DNA of 64,000 bases from Bacteroidales bacterium UBA6267 (GTDB lineage Bacteria; Bacteroidota; Bacteroidia; Bacteroidales; UBA1556): NCBI GenBank assembly GCA_002440745.1, contig DJVB01000058.1, positions 59,431 to 123,430 on the forward strand, read 5' to 3'. Position numbers and translations under genes: made by a program. The notes below the pieces were generated by a model that had not been told where the DNA came from, searched no databases, and saw only the letters and a list, made by a program, of their open reading frames with translations. Below are positions 53,709-61,556 of the stretch, one piece after another. Within the stretch, counting starts at the first letter, position 1. The number at the start of each line of letters is the position of its first letter.

Positions 53709-53935
53709 ATTCCTATGTTTTAATAAATTCAATTTGAATCATGTTCTAAAAGGGGCACAATTTATAGCTTTTTTAAATTTGCCCGACAAGAATCTTGAAG
53801 GGAGTTTTTAAACAGGCTATTGTTAACAGGTTTTTAAGCGTGTTTTATTGTGCTTATTATGTTGGCGAAGATATTGTTAAGATAATTTGGGTTTAATTTT
53901 GATAAGTTTTCGGAAAATTGTAAACAGATAATGGT

Positions 53936-54685
53936 CTATGGATTGAATCTCTTTCCAAAATGAAAACTAATATAAGCCGAAGCAATATAATAGGAAGGCG
54001 TTTGATATGCCATAATTTGCACTGGTATTGGATAAAGGTCAAGCTGTAAACCCACTTCAATTCCTTTTGCAACTTGACTAATTGTTCCATATTCAGCATT
54101 TAGCGCATATTTCATGCTTATAGAGGGATAAAATTCTATATCCGAAAAACCTTTTGAAAAAGGACCTTTCGACTGAATATCTTGCCTATCATGTAAGTCA
54201 GGGTCGAAGCGAACTAAGGACTGAGAATAATTATCATCGAAATTATAAACCAAAACCCAAATCGGCACTCCAATGCCCAAATTAATACCGCCATAAAAAA
54301 GCCGCCGAAGCTCAACACCACCCCAGTAGGGCTTTGTTGTTATCACTTTTTGGCTTCCGCGTAGCACTTTGAAATTATAAAAATGTATCAGTTTCCCGTA
54401 ATAAATCCTACCGCTAATATCACTGTAACCAAAACTGGTTTTTATCTGCTGCAAGTCTTTTACTACCGAGAAACTAAAATCCCAACTCTTTAATTTATAT
54501 CCTGTCTTAAACTTACCATATCTATATCCAACTCCCCAGCCGTTGGTTCGAAGATCCATAAAAGCACTGCTTTCTCTTTTTAAGATTACCTCTTTTTCCC
54601 CAATTTCAGCTTCTTGTCCTTTGCCAAAATTTGGAATTAAAAGTAGTAATACTATAAATAATATGTAGTGCTTTAATTGCATCAT
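53936..54685 (-). CDS. Predicted outer-membrane beta-barrel protein, unknown function
   Basis: A 249-residue protein with a clear signal peptide (HYILFIVLLLLIPNFGKGQ), then alternating amphipathic strands rich in aromatic and glycine residues (GWGVGYRYGKF, SFGYSDISGRIYYG, GGINLGIGVPIWVLVY, SIALNAEYG-like). It ends YISFHFGKRF, typical of an outer-membrane barrel. I do not recognise a named family with confidence. It lies two bases after a small lipoprotein gene with which it must be co-transcribed, so the two may work together in the outer membrane. Confidence 0.7.
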   Translation of the reverse strand: MMQLKHYILFIVLLLLIPNFGKGQEAEIGEKEVILKRESSAFMDLRTNGWGVGYRYGKFKTGYKLKSWDFSFSVVKDLQQIKTSFGYSDISGRIYYGKLIHFYNFKVLRGSQKVITTKPYWGGVELRRLFYGGINLGIGVPIWVLVYNFDDNYSQSLVRFDPDLHDRQDIQSKGPFSKGFSDIEFYPSISMKYALNAEYGTISQVAKGIEVGLQLDLYPIPVQIMAYQTPSYYIASAYISFHFGKRFNP

Positions 54686-54687
54686 GT

Positions 54688-54837
54688 TTATTTAGCTTGA
54701 TTTACTGGGATTTCAGTGGCCATTGGATTAGGATTGCTATAAACTCCTGGACATTTTTGATGTCGGCTTCGACATGAGGTAGAAATTAAAATAGCAACCA
54801 CACCTACTGCCACTAAAAGTATTGCTTTACGCTTCAT
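54688..54837 (-). CDS. Small lipoprotein
   Basis: A 49-residue lipoprotein: signal helix AILLVAVGVVAILISTSC with lipobox ISTSC, leaving a mature peptide of about 27 residues (RSRHQKCPGVYSNPNP start). The start at 54837 gives a normal lipoprotein signal; the longer frame to 54876 does not. A second cysteine (KCPG) could form a disulfide. Short lipoproteins of this kind are common in Bacteroidota and have no known function. First gene of a two-gene unit. Confidence 0.7.
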   Translation of the reverse strand: MKRKAILLVAVGVVAILISTSCRSRHQKCPGVYSNPNPMATEIPVNQAK

Positions 54838-54985
54838 AATCAATTGTTTTGTGTTTATTCGTATCAGATCGGTCATTAGGTAATCCTCAAATATTAATGC
54901 TTAGTTTTATTTCAGTTATTTAGGACTAAGCTAATAAGTTTATAAAGAACCTATTATGTTTTGAAGAAGAACTTAATAACGTGGA

Positions 54986-54993
54986 CAAAAGTA
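54986..54993 (-). promoter_or_regulatory. -7 element for the small lipoprotein unit
   Basis: TACTTTTG on the minus strand (CAAAAGTA on plus), about 150 bases before the ATG. The -33 element is unclear. The remaining gap to ung has a short CTAATC/GATTAG stem near 55050 and a near-consensus TACTTTAG at 55102-55109 that may serve ung. Confidence 0.35.
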
Positions 54994-55129
54994 ATCTATT
55001 TTCTAAATTTGGATACTTAAAAATTATTAGATGTATTAAATGTCATTGAACTAATCTGGGATTAGACGAGTATTTGTTGTTCTTGTTGCCTGAAAAGTAC
55101 TTACTTTAGTGCTTTTAAATTATTGTCAG

Positions 55130-55801
55130 ATGGTGAATCCAAATATTGAAGAAGGTTGGAAAGTAGTTTTAGCGAAAGAGTTTCAGTTGCCTTATTTTCA
55201 GAGTTTGAAGCATTTTTTAATTGCAGAAAAAGAAAAGTTTAAAGTATTTCCAAAGGGTTCGAATATTTTTGCGGCGTTCAATCTTACTCCTTTTGAATCC
55301 GTTAAAGTTGTTATTATTGGTCAGGACCCTTATCATAATGATGGTCAAGCAGAAGGCCTTTCGTTTTCTGTTCCAGAAGGTGTTCCTCTGCCTCCATCAT
55401 TATTGAATATTTTCAAAGAGTTGCAATCCGATTTGGGGGTGCCCCGACCTAAGCATGGCAACCTGACTAAATGGGCTACTCAGGGAGTGCTTCTTTTAAA
55501 TGCGGTACTCACAGTGCGGGCTCATGCACCTGCGTCTCATCAAGGGAAAGGGTGGGAGCAGTTTACCGATGCTGCAATTCGCGCTTTATCCGATAACCGT
55601 TCAAATTTGGTTTTCTTGCTCTGGGGAAATTATGCCATTCGCAAGTCTTCCCTAATCGATTCCTCAAAGCACCTCGTCCTGACTACCGTTCACCCTTCCC
55701 CTTTATCTGCTTCTCGTGGATTTTTTGGCTGTAAACATTTTAGTCAAACGAATAACTACTTAATAAATAATGGTTTAAGTCCGATTGACTGGGAAATCTA
55801 A
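55130..55801 (+). CDS. ung: Uracil-DNA glycosylase (family 1)
   Basis: Base-excision repair enzyme removing uracil from DNA. The water-activating aspartate is D66 in IIGQDPYHNDGQAEGLSFSV. The uracil pocket uses LLLNAVLTVRA and the DNA-intercalating loop is HPSPLSASRGFFGCKHFS, with catalytic H188. 223 residues from the ATG at 55130; an upstream in-frame start would add seven atypical residues. The stop overlaps the ATG of the Omp85-family gene by one base (TAATG), so the two are translated from the same mRNA. Confidence 0.97.
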   Translation: MVNPNIEEGWKVVLAKEFQLPYFQSLKHFLIAEKEKFKVFPKGSNIFAAFNLTPFESVKVVIIGQDPYHNDGQAEGLSFSVPEGVPLPPSLLNIFKELQSDLGVPRPKHGNLTKWATQGVLLLNAVLTVRAHAPASHQGKGWEQFTDAAIRALSDNRSNLVFLLWGNYAIRKSSLIDSSKHLVLTTVHPSPLSASRGFFGCKHFSQTNNYLINNGLSPIDWEI

Positions 55802-57501
55802 TGAGATTAACACATACATATATTTTGTTTGCTTTTGTGATTGGCTTGTGTTTTCAAGCAAACGGGCAAAAATATGTACGTGTTTTTAATCAGCTTAATG
55901 ACTCCGTTTCTCCATCAAAATCTGATACCTTATTAAGAATAGAGAATGATCAACGAAATCGTTTAGAATCGAAAGATTGGATTCTTAATCATTTTTATAG
56001 TTTGGGATATATTGAAGCTGAAATTGATAGTTTGCGGGGTAATGATACTCTCGATGTTTTTATAAAAACCGGACCTAAATATCGTTGGAATACCTTGACT
56101 TATTCCAAATTGATAGAACCGGTGGCCGCTTATTATAGATGGAATTTAGATTCTGTTTCGCAAGTCAATTTACTGCATATCAATCTTTTAATTGAGCAGT
56201 CTCTTGTTTATTTTGAGAATCGTGGCTACCCATTTGCAAAAATTTTTCTAAAGGATTTTGCAATAAATAATGGATTTTTGAGTGCAGTTTTAGATGCTGA
56301 GCTTGGTCAACAGGTGTTATTTGATAGCATTTGGATTTCCGGTGAAGTGAATATTTCTACTCATTTCTTAGAAAAACTGATTGGAATTAAAAAAGGTCAA
56401 TTTTGGAATGAAGCTCTTTTTGAACAAATTCCAGCTAATATAAAACGGATTGAATTTGCTGAATTGGTTGAAATGCCGATAGTTAGCTTTTATAAAAATA
56501 AGGCATCATGCAAAATTATCCTCAAACCTCGAAAATCAAATAGCTTTGATGCTGTTTTTGGATTTTATTCCAACGAACAAACCGGAAAATTATCTTTAAC
56601 AGGAGATGCTAATTTATTGTTGATGAATAGTTTGGGGGGTGGGGAACGCTTTGAACTTCGATGGCAGCGTCCGGTTTCGGGGAGTCAAATGCTGGATGTT
56701 GAAACGGTTTTTCCCTACCTTTTAAAAACCAATTGGGGGTTAAATTATAACCTGAACTTATTTCGTCAAGATTCAAGTTTTTTGAATGTTGCAAATGGTT
56801 TGGATTTGGCGTATCGCATTTCGTTCAATCATTATTTCGCGCTTAAATTGGAACAAATGAGCTCCCAAATTACTCTTTTAAAACGAGATTCAACTCATAA
56901 ATCCACATCTTCCTTATTATATGGATTGGGTTATAGTTTCGACTCTCGAGATTGGAAATTGAATCCAACACGTGGGTTTTTTGTAAACTTTGACTTATTG
57001 GCCGGTAATCGTTTGGTGAAAAGTTATGGCGATGCTTCTGAAGCTAATCAAGTCAGCACTTTAAAAGCTCAATCGAAATTTTTGGTCGAGTATTATAAGC
57101 GATTACTAAAGCGTAATGTGTTGGTTTTGAAAAGTTCAGGTGGGTTTATTTTTTCAGATGGTTTGGTCCAAAACGAAAAGTTTAGAATTGGTGGACTTGC
57201 CTCACTCAAAGGTTTTGACGAACAATCCATTTTTTCTTCCTCTTATATAATTGCTAATTTTGAGTACCGCTATTTGCTTTCAAACCTCGGATACTTTTCG
57301 GTGTTTTACAATCATGGATTTGTAAATCAGAATGATTTGCCCGAGTTTTCTTTGAAAAACTATGCTGGTTTTGGGCTTGGTGGTTTGCTCGATACCGGTG
57401 GCGGAATAATTTCCTTGTATCTCGCCCTTGGAAAAGGTCCTAATACTCCCTTAAATTTTAATAATGCAAAAGTGCATTTTGGCTATCTAATCCAATTCTA
57501 A
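55801..57501 (+). CDS. Omp85 (BamA/TamA-like) outer membrane protein
   Basis: A 566-residue exported protein with signal peptide ending QANGQ. POTRA-like segments occupy about 50-240 (WILNHFYSLGYIEAEID, VYFENRGYPFAKIFLKDF). A C-terminal 16-strand-type barrel carries the Omp85 L6 signature in the form RIGGLASLKGFDEQSI (classically VRGF). The last strand ends FGYLIQF with terminal aromatic F. It is shorter than BamA and so more like a TamA or patatin-less surface translocation relative; substrate unknown. Coupled to ung by a one-base overlap. Its 3' end overlaps the DUF308 gene by 15 bases. Confidence 0.85.
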   Translation: MRLTHTYILFAFVIGLCFQANGQKYVRVFNQLNDSVSPSKSDTLLRIENDQRNRLESKDWILNHFYSLGYIEAEIDSLRGNDTLDVFIKTGPKYRWNTLTYSKLIEPVAAYYRWNLDSVSQVNLLHINLLIEQSLVYFENRGYPFAKIFLKDFAINNGFLSAVLDAELGQQVLFDSIWISGEVNISTHFLEKLIGIKKGQFWNEALFEQIPANIKRIEFAELVEMPIVSFYKNKASCKIILKPRKSNSFDAVFGFYSNEQTGKLSLTGDANLLLMNSLGGGERFELRWQRPVSGSQMLDVETVFPYLLKTNWGLNYNLNLFRQDSSFLNVANGLDLAYRISFNHYFALKLEQMSSQITLLKRDSTHKSTSSLLYGLGYSFDSRDWKLNPTRGFFVNFDLLAGNRLVKSYGDASEANQVSTLKAQSKFLVEYYKRLLKRNVLVLKSSGGFIFSDGLVQNEKFRIGGLASLKGFDEQSIFSSSYIIANFEYRYLLSNLGYFSVFYNHGFVNQNDLPEFSLKNYAGFGLGGLLDTGGGIISLYLALGKGPNTPLNFNNAKVHFGYLIQF

Positions 57502-58065
57502 ATCGTTTGAAGACAGTGTTTTGGGTCTTTTAAAGTACAAAATAATCGAAAAAACAAAGGTTGTAATCCCCAGAAATATCGCCGAATAACCGATTATTTT
57601 CCCAACTAAATCCACAAATTTTTCTTGAGTTATCGCTATGACTAAACCCAAAATAACTAATAATAAACCGTTGATAATAAGTGTTTTATACTGTCTGAAA
57701 TTTTTCTTTGAAAGCAATCCGTAATAGATTTGACTTCCTCCTGCAACAACAGCCCATAACCCAAATAAAAGAATAATCATTTTTTCCATCATTTGCAGAT
57801 TAAAAGTGATGAAAAGTCCTAACCCAACTAAAAGGATGCCTTGAAATAATGCGGGATATCTAAGCGTTTCTGTCTTTGTTCGTTTGCCGGAAAAGGCCAT
57901 CCATGTCACTACAATACCGGAAATAGTTAGCAACAAACCTATGGCTAAAACTATAAATCCAAAAATTTCTTGCGAGGCAATTGCGAAAATAATTCCTACT
58001 AAAATTGCAATTACACTATGTAGTAGTAAATATAATGAGGTGTGAAAATTCAAAATTGATTTCAT
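57487..58065 (-). CDS. DUF308 / HdeD family membrane protein
   Basis: A 192-residue inner-membrane protein with six hydrophobic helices in pairs (LYLLLHSVIAILVGIIFAI, IVLAIGLLLTISGIVV, ALFQGILLVGLGLFITF, IILLFGLWAVVAGGSQIYYG, LIINGLLLVILGLVIAI, GYSAIFLGITTFVFSIIL). This is the repeated helix-pair pattern of DUF308/HdeD. HdeD contributes to acid resistance in E. coli, but that cannot be assumed here. Single gene, convergent with the Omp85 gene. Confidence 0.85.
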   Translation of the reverse strand: MKSILNFHTSLYLLLHSVIAILVGIIFAIASQEIFGFIVLAIGLLLTISGIVVTWMAFSGKRTKTETLRYPALFQGILLVGLGLFITFNLQMMEKMIILLFGLWAVVAGGSQIYYGLLSKKNFRQYKTLIINGLLLVILGLVIAITQEKFVDLVGKIIGYSAIFLGITTFVFSIILYFKRPKTLSSNDLELD

Positions 58066-58096
58066 AAGATAGTTGTTATGAGTGAATATTAGATGA

Positions 58097-58104
58097 CAAA
58101 TTTA
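58097..58104 (-). promoter_or_regulatory. -7 element for the DUF308 gene
   Basis: TAAATTTG on the minus strand (CAAATTTA on plus), about 32 bases before the ATG at 58065. No -33 match. Confidence 0.4.
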
Positions 58105-58209
58105 GAGATTTTTTAAATAGATTAATTTTTATTCTAAAAAATAAATATTTGCTTTTAAGGTTAGTGCTGACATAGTTTCAAATTATGCAAATAGACAAAT
58201 GAATTTATT

Positions 58210-58217
58210 TAGTTTTG
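58210..58217 (+). promoter_or_regulatory. -7 element four bases before the LptF/LptG start codon
   Basis: TAGTTTTG fits TAnnTTTG and is followed by CTCC and then the GTG start at 58222. Transcription would begin at or within a few bases of the start codon. The in-frame stop TAG at 58210-58212 excludes an upstream start. Confidence 0.5.
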
Positions 58218-58221
58218 CTCC

Positions 58222-59298
58222 GTGAAAATTATAGATTGGTATATTATTAAAAAGTTCCTCGGAACTTTCTTTTTTACCTTGGCATTAATTATTGTCATAG
58301 TGATAATTTTTGATGTCTCTGAAAAGATTGATGATTTTTTGAAGCATCAAGTTCCTTTAAAAGAGATAGTTGTAAATTATTACATGACGTTCATTCCTTA
58401 TTTTGTCAATCTGTTTAGTCCGTTATTTACTTTTATTGCGGTTGTATATTTTTCCTCAAGGATGGCTTATAATACTGAGATTATTGCAATTCTCGGAGGC
58501 GGAGTCAGCTTTAAGCGTTTTATGCGACCGTATTTGATTAGCTCTTTCATCATCGCCTTGCTGAGTTTTTACTTATCGAATTTTTTAATTCCCGTAACCA
58601 ATAAAGTAAAACTTGACTTTGAAGTACACTATCTTAAGTCGAAATTTCACAGTTCAAAGTACAATATTCACGTTCAGAATACTCCCGGCGAAATGCTTTT
58701 TGTGGAGAGTTTTAACAATTATGACAAGGTGGGTTATAATTTTTCTTTGGAGCGTTTTGGTGATAATGGCTTGATTTATAAAATGATAGCTGATAAGATA
58801 AGCTATGATACGTTGACGGGTGAATGGAAAATATATAATTATAAAATTCGAACTTTGACGGAATTTGGGGAAAAATTTTCCTTTGGTAAAGAGTTGGATA
58901 CAGTTTTTAATGTTTCCCCCCCTGATTTTAGCGATGCTTTGCAACCCATCGAAACAATGAACTACATGCAGTTGCGTAAGTTTATCAATTCCGAAAAAGA
59001 AAAGGGCACACCGAAAGTCAAGTTTTACGAAGTCGATAAGCATAAACGTATGGCTTTCCCTTTTTCAACCATCATACTCACTTTTATTGGTGTTTCTCTG
59101 TCCAGTCGAAAACTACGTGGAGGCATCGGTTTGCATTTGGCAATTGGCATTATCATTAGTTTTTCTTTTATCGTAATCATGCAGATTTCAACGGTTTTCA
59201 GCACCTTTGGCACACTAAAACCGTGGATAGCCGTTTGGATTCCTAATTTTTTGTTCAGCCTTCTGGCAATCTATCTGATTTTTCGCGCTCCCAAATAA
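58222..59298 (+). CDS. LptF/LptG family lipopolysaccharide export permease
   Basis: Inner-membrane permease of the LptBFG transporter that extracts LPS towards the outer membrane. 358 residues: three N-terminal helices (FLGTFFFTLALIIVIVIIF, YMTFIPYFVNLFSPLFTFIA, PYLISSFIIALLSFYL), a periplasmic beta-jellyroll (about 130-255; HVQNTPGEMLFVESFN), and three C-terminal helices (FPFSTIILTFIGVSLSS, LHLAIGIIISFSFIVI). Start is GTG at 58222: an in-frame stop lies nine bases upstream and the N-terminus KIIDWYIIKKFLGTFFF fits the family exactly. Whether it is LptF or LptG cannot be told. Its 3' end overlaps the DUF6973 gene by 44 bases. Confidence 0.92.
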   Translation: MKIIDWYIIKKFLGTFFFTLALIIVIVIIFDVSEKIDDFLKHQVPLKEIVVNYYMTFIPYFVNLFSPLFTFIAVVYFSSRMAYNTEIIAILGGGVSFKRFMRPYLISSFIIALLSFYLSNFLIPVTNKVKLDFEVHYLKSKFHSSKYNIHVQNTPGEMLFVESFNNYDKVGYNFSLERFGDNGLIYKMIADKISYDTLTGEWKIYNYKIRTLTEFGEKFSFGKELDTVFNVSPPDFSDALQPIETMNYMQLRKFINSEKEKGTPKVKFYEVDKHKRMAFPFSTIILTFIGVSLSSRKLRGGIGLHLAIGIIISFSFIVIMQISTVFSTFGTLKPWIAVWIPNFLFSLLAIYLIFRAPK

Positions 59299-60013
59299 CG
59301 ATTTCCCCGTTAGACTTTATCAAACATTCATTCCATTTCCAGAGATTTTTCTCTCTTTTTACAATTTGTCCATATCTGTCAAGGCTTTCTCCGGCTTCGT
59401 TTTTGCGAATTATTACAAAATAACCGGCCTTCACTGAATCAATTACGGTTTGGATTATTTCTGCTCTTTTCAATCCTAATGTGGGGATTTCAACCGCATT
59501 TAAATTGTTGATTGAATCCATCAAACTGTTATGATAACTTGAAAATGGCCGGCCCTTTTTGAAGTTTCTGAAATTGCTTTTTTCATGTGCCTGACCAAGC
59601 TTTATTGCTTTCCGCATGCCAATTTCGTCCGTCAGTAATTTCATCCAAATTCCATGTCGAAATGCATCTAAAGGTCCTCCTTGACCATCCGTTAAAATGC
59701 TGTCCTTCTTGATAGAGTCGGTTATTTGCATGGAAATTTTGGACAGGACAAACGATTTTTTTGCAACAAAAGGATGCCCAATTACCCATAAAACTTCATG
59801 AAATCCGATATTTAGTTTTGGGGCGTTCTTTTGTTTTAAGCTATCTTCCATATAATTCTTTGCGAACATATTAAACTCTATTTCGGAATTGAAAATTAAT
59901 GGTTTAATAGAGTTTTCGTATGATTTTGAAAAGGATGAAAGCCAAAAACTTAGGCCGATTAGTAAAAATATCAAGCGGTAGTAGGAAGTTTGAGGTATTT
60001 GTTTCACCGACAT
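59255..60013 (-). CDS. DUF6973-type exported or membrane-anchored protein
   Basis: A 252-residue protein with an N-terminal hydrophobic segment (LIFLLIGLSFWLSSFS) that is a signal peptide or anchor. The conserved core has GGPLDAFRHGIWMKLL (112-126), LGQAHEKSN (139-147) and MDSINN (165-170). This pattern of DAFRH, AHE and MDxxNN resembles the DUF6973 family. The conserved His/Asp/Glu set (H120, H143, E144, D166) suggests a metal-binding or hydrolytic site, which is inference. Convergent with and overlapping the LptF/G gene, divergent from folE with interlocked promoters. Confidence 0.7.
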   Translation of the reverse strand: MSVKQIPQTSYYRLIFLLIGLSFWLSSFSKSYENSIKPLIFNSEIEFNMFAKNYMEDSLKQKNAPKLNIGFHEVLWVIGHPFVAKKSFVLSKISMQITDSIKKDSILTDGQGGPLDAFRHGIWMKLLTDEIGMRKAIKLGQAHEKSNFRNFKKGRPFSSYHNSLMDSINNLNAVEIPTLGLKRAEIIQTVIDSVKAGYFVIIRKNEAGESLDRYGQIVKREKNLWKWNECLIKSNGEIVIWEREKSDRLPEG

Positions 60014-60027
60014 TTCTGGTATCTTTG
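59998..60027 (+). promoter_or_regulatory. Promoter for folE
   Basis: TTTG (59998-60001), 18-base spacer, TATCTTTG (60020-60027): full consensus. The start is expected near 60033, 45 bases before the folE ATG. It overlaps the first codons of the divergent DUF6973 gene. Confidence 0.75.
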
Positions 60028-60039
60028 CAGTTTAATTTG

Positions 60040-60069
60040 CAAATATATTACCTCTTTTAGTAATTCAAA
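60040..60069 (-). promoter_or_regulatory. Promoter for the DUF6973 gene
   Basis: Minus strand TTTG (60069-60066), 18-base spacer, TATATTTG (60047-60040): full consensus. The start is expected near 60034, about 20 bases before the ATG at 60013, directly facing the folE promoter. Confidence 0.72.
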
Positions 60070-60078
60070 TATATTTTT

Positions 60079-60690
60079 ATGGAAAATCATGATGGGTTTT
60101 ATAGGGAAGATAGATATAACGATGAGATTACCAATCAGTTGGCATATCATTACAAAGAAATATTGAAACTTTTGGGCGAGAATCCTGACCGTGAGGGTTT
60201 GCTTGACACTCCCGTTCGTGTGGCAAAAGCTTTTCAATATTTGACTCATGGCTATTCAGTTGATGCAGTTGAGATTATTCGTTCGGCAACGTTCACCGAA
60301 AACTACAGCCAGATGGTTTTGGTAAAGGATATTGAGGTGTATTCCCTCTGCGAGCATCACATGATTCCTTTTGTTGGTAAGGCTCATGTAGCCTATATTC
60401 CCAATGGAAAAATCATGGGATTGAGCAAGGTAGCGCGCGTTGTTGATGCTTTTGCCCGCCGCTTGCAAGTTCAAGAACGATTAACTATGCAAATAAAGGA
60501 AGCCATTCATAAAGCCCTAAATCCTCTCGGAGTAGCTGTAGTCATTGAAGCAAAGCATCTTTGTATGGCTATGCGCGGTGTCGAAAAGCAAGACAGCGTG
60601 ACTACAACCTCCGATTTCACAGGAGCATTTTTAAATAATCTAAAAACCAGAGAAGAGTTTCTGCATTTGATTGGCAGCAAGCTTTCTTAA
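60079..60690 (+). CDS. folE: GTP cyclohydrolase I
   Basis: First step of tetrahydrofolate (and other pterin) synthesis: GTP to 7,8-dihydroneopterin triphosphate. Zinc ligands C91 and H94 in SLCEHHMIPFVGKAHVAY and C162 in AKHLCMAMRGVEK are intact. Other family segments are NPDREGLLDTPVRVAKAF and GLSKVARVVDAFARRLQVQE. 203 residues, typical type IA decamer enzyme. It has its own promoter; the BI-1 family gene downstream also has one. Confidence 0.97.
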   Translation: MENHDGFYREDRYNDEITNQLAYHYKEILKLLGENPDREGLLDTPVRVAKAFQYLTHGYSVDAVEIIRSATFTENYSQMVLVKDIEVYSLCEHHMIPFVGKAHVAYIPNGKIMGLSKVARVVDAFARRLQVQERLTMQIKEAIHKALNPLGVAVVIEAKHLCMAMRGVEKQDSVTTTSDFTGAFLNNLKTREEFLHLIGSKLS

Positions 60691-60750
60691 TCCAAATTTT
60701 TAAAAGGTGTTAAGTGAAAAAATTGCCTTCGCTGAAATGGTTATTATGAC

Positions 60751-60758
60751 TAAATTTG
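60751..60758 (+). promoter_or_regulatory. -7 element for the BI-1 family gene
   Basis: TAAATTTG fits TAnnTTTG, with TTCG (60728-60731) 19 bases upstream as a partial -33. It ends 25 bases before the ATG at 60784. Confidence 0.5.
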
Positions 60759-60783
60759 CGGGCAAAATTTTAACAAATGAATT

Positions 60784-61503
60784 ATGAATCAGTTGAATTT
60801 CGATAAAACAGTTTCAGTTTCTGACAAAAGTATCAGTAAGACTTTTATGTCCAATGTTTTTTCATGGATGACTTTAGCCCTGATTGTTTCCGGGGTTTTT
60901 GCCTGGTTTTTTTCACAAGAGGCAAGCCTGCTTTCCTTAATATTTAATCTCGAAACCGGACGCATGTCCATATTTGGTTATATTGCCATGTTTGGACCAT
61001 TTATCTTAGTAATGATTATGGGAATGGGTTTTGAACGGATGTCTTATGGTACTATGGTTATCCTTTTTGGCGTCTTTTCTGCTTTAATGGGTATTAGCAT
61101 GTCCACCATTTTCCTCGTTTTCACGTTGTCAAGTATTGCCTCGGTATTTATGATTACTGCAGCTACTTTTGGAGCAATGGCTATTTTGGGCTACACGACC
61201 AATACTGATTTAACTCGTTTTGGATCAATACTTTATATGGCTTTAATCGGAATAATTATCGCTTCGGTTGTCAACTGGTTTATGGGAAGTGAAACGATGG
61301 ATTACATTATTAGCATCTTGGGAGTTTTAATTTTCACTGGTCTTACCGCTTATGATGTTCAAAAACTGAAACGAATTGGTCAAGGTTTAGAGTATCATTC
61401 TGATTCAGCAAACAAGCTCGTCATCATGGGAGCATTGAATCTCTATCTCGATTTTGTCAACTTATTTTTATTTCTTCTTCGAATATTTGGAAATCGCAAA
61501 TAA
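60784..61503 (+). CDS. Bax inhibitor-1 / YccA family membrane protein
   Basis: A 239-residue inner-membrane protein with about seven helices. Family features: the N-terminal SISKTFMSNVFSWMTLALIVSG, a central FGPFILVMIMGMGFERMSYG and the C-terminal signature LTAYDVQKLKRIGQ followed by MGALNLYLDFVNLFLFLLRI. Characterised relatives are calcium-leak channels (BsYetJ) or modulators of FtsH proteolysis (YccA); the role here is open. The fabD gene follows after 53 bases with no visible promoter and may be co-transcribed. Confidence 0.93.
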   Translation: MNQLNFDKTVSVSDKSISKTFMSNVFSWMTLALIVSGVFAWFFSQEASLLSLIFNLETGRMSIFGYIAMFGPFILVMIMGMGFERMSYGTMVILFGVFSALMGISMSTIFLVFTLSSIASVFMITAATFGAMAILGYTTNTDLTRFGSILYMALIGIIIASVVNWFMGSETMDYIISILGVLIFTGLTAYDVQKLKRIGQGLEYHSDSANKLVIMGALNLYLDFVNLFLFLLRIFGNRK

Positions 61504-61556
61504 GATTATACAATAATACAACACACCTAAAGTCAATATTAACTAATAACACTCTA

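Noticed and set aside
57520..57535. AAGAC/GTCTT stem after the Omp85 gene
   Set aside because: Only five to six pairs and an interrupted T-run; lies in the DUF308 coding region and is likely chance.
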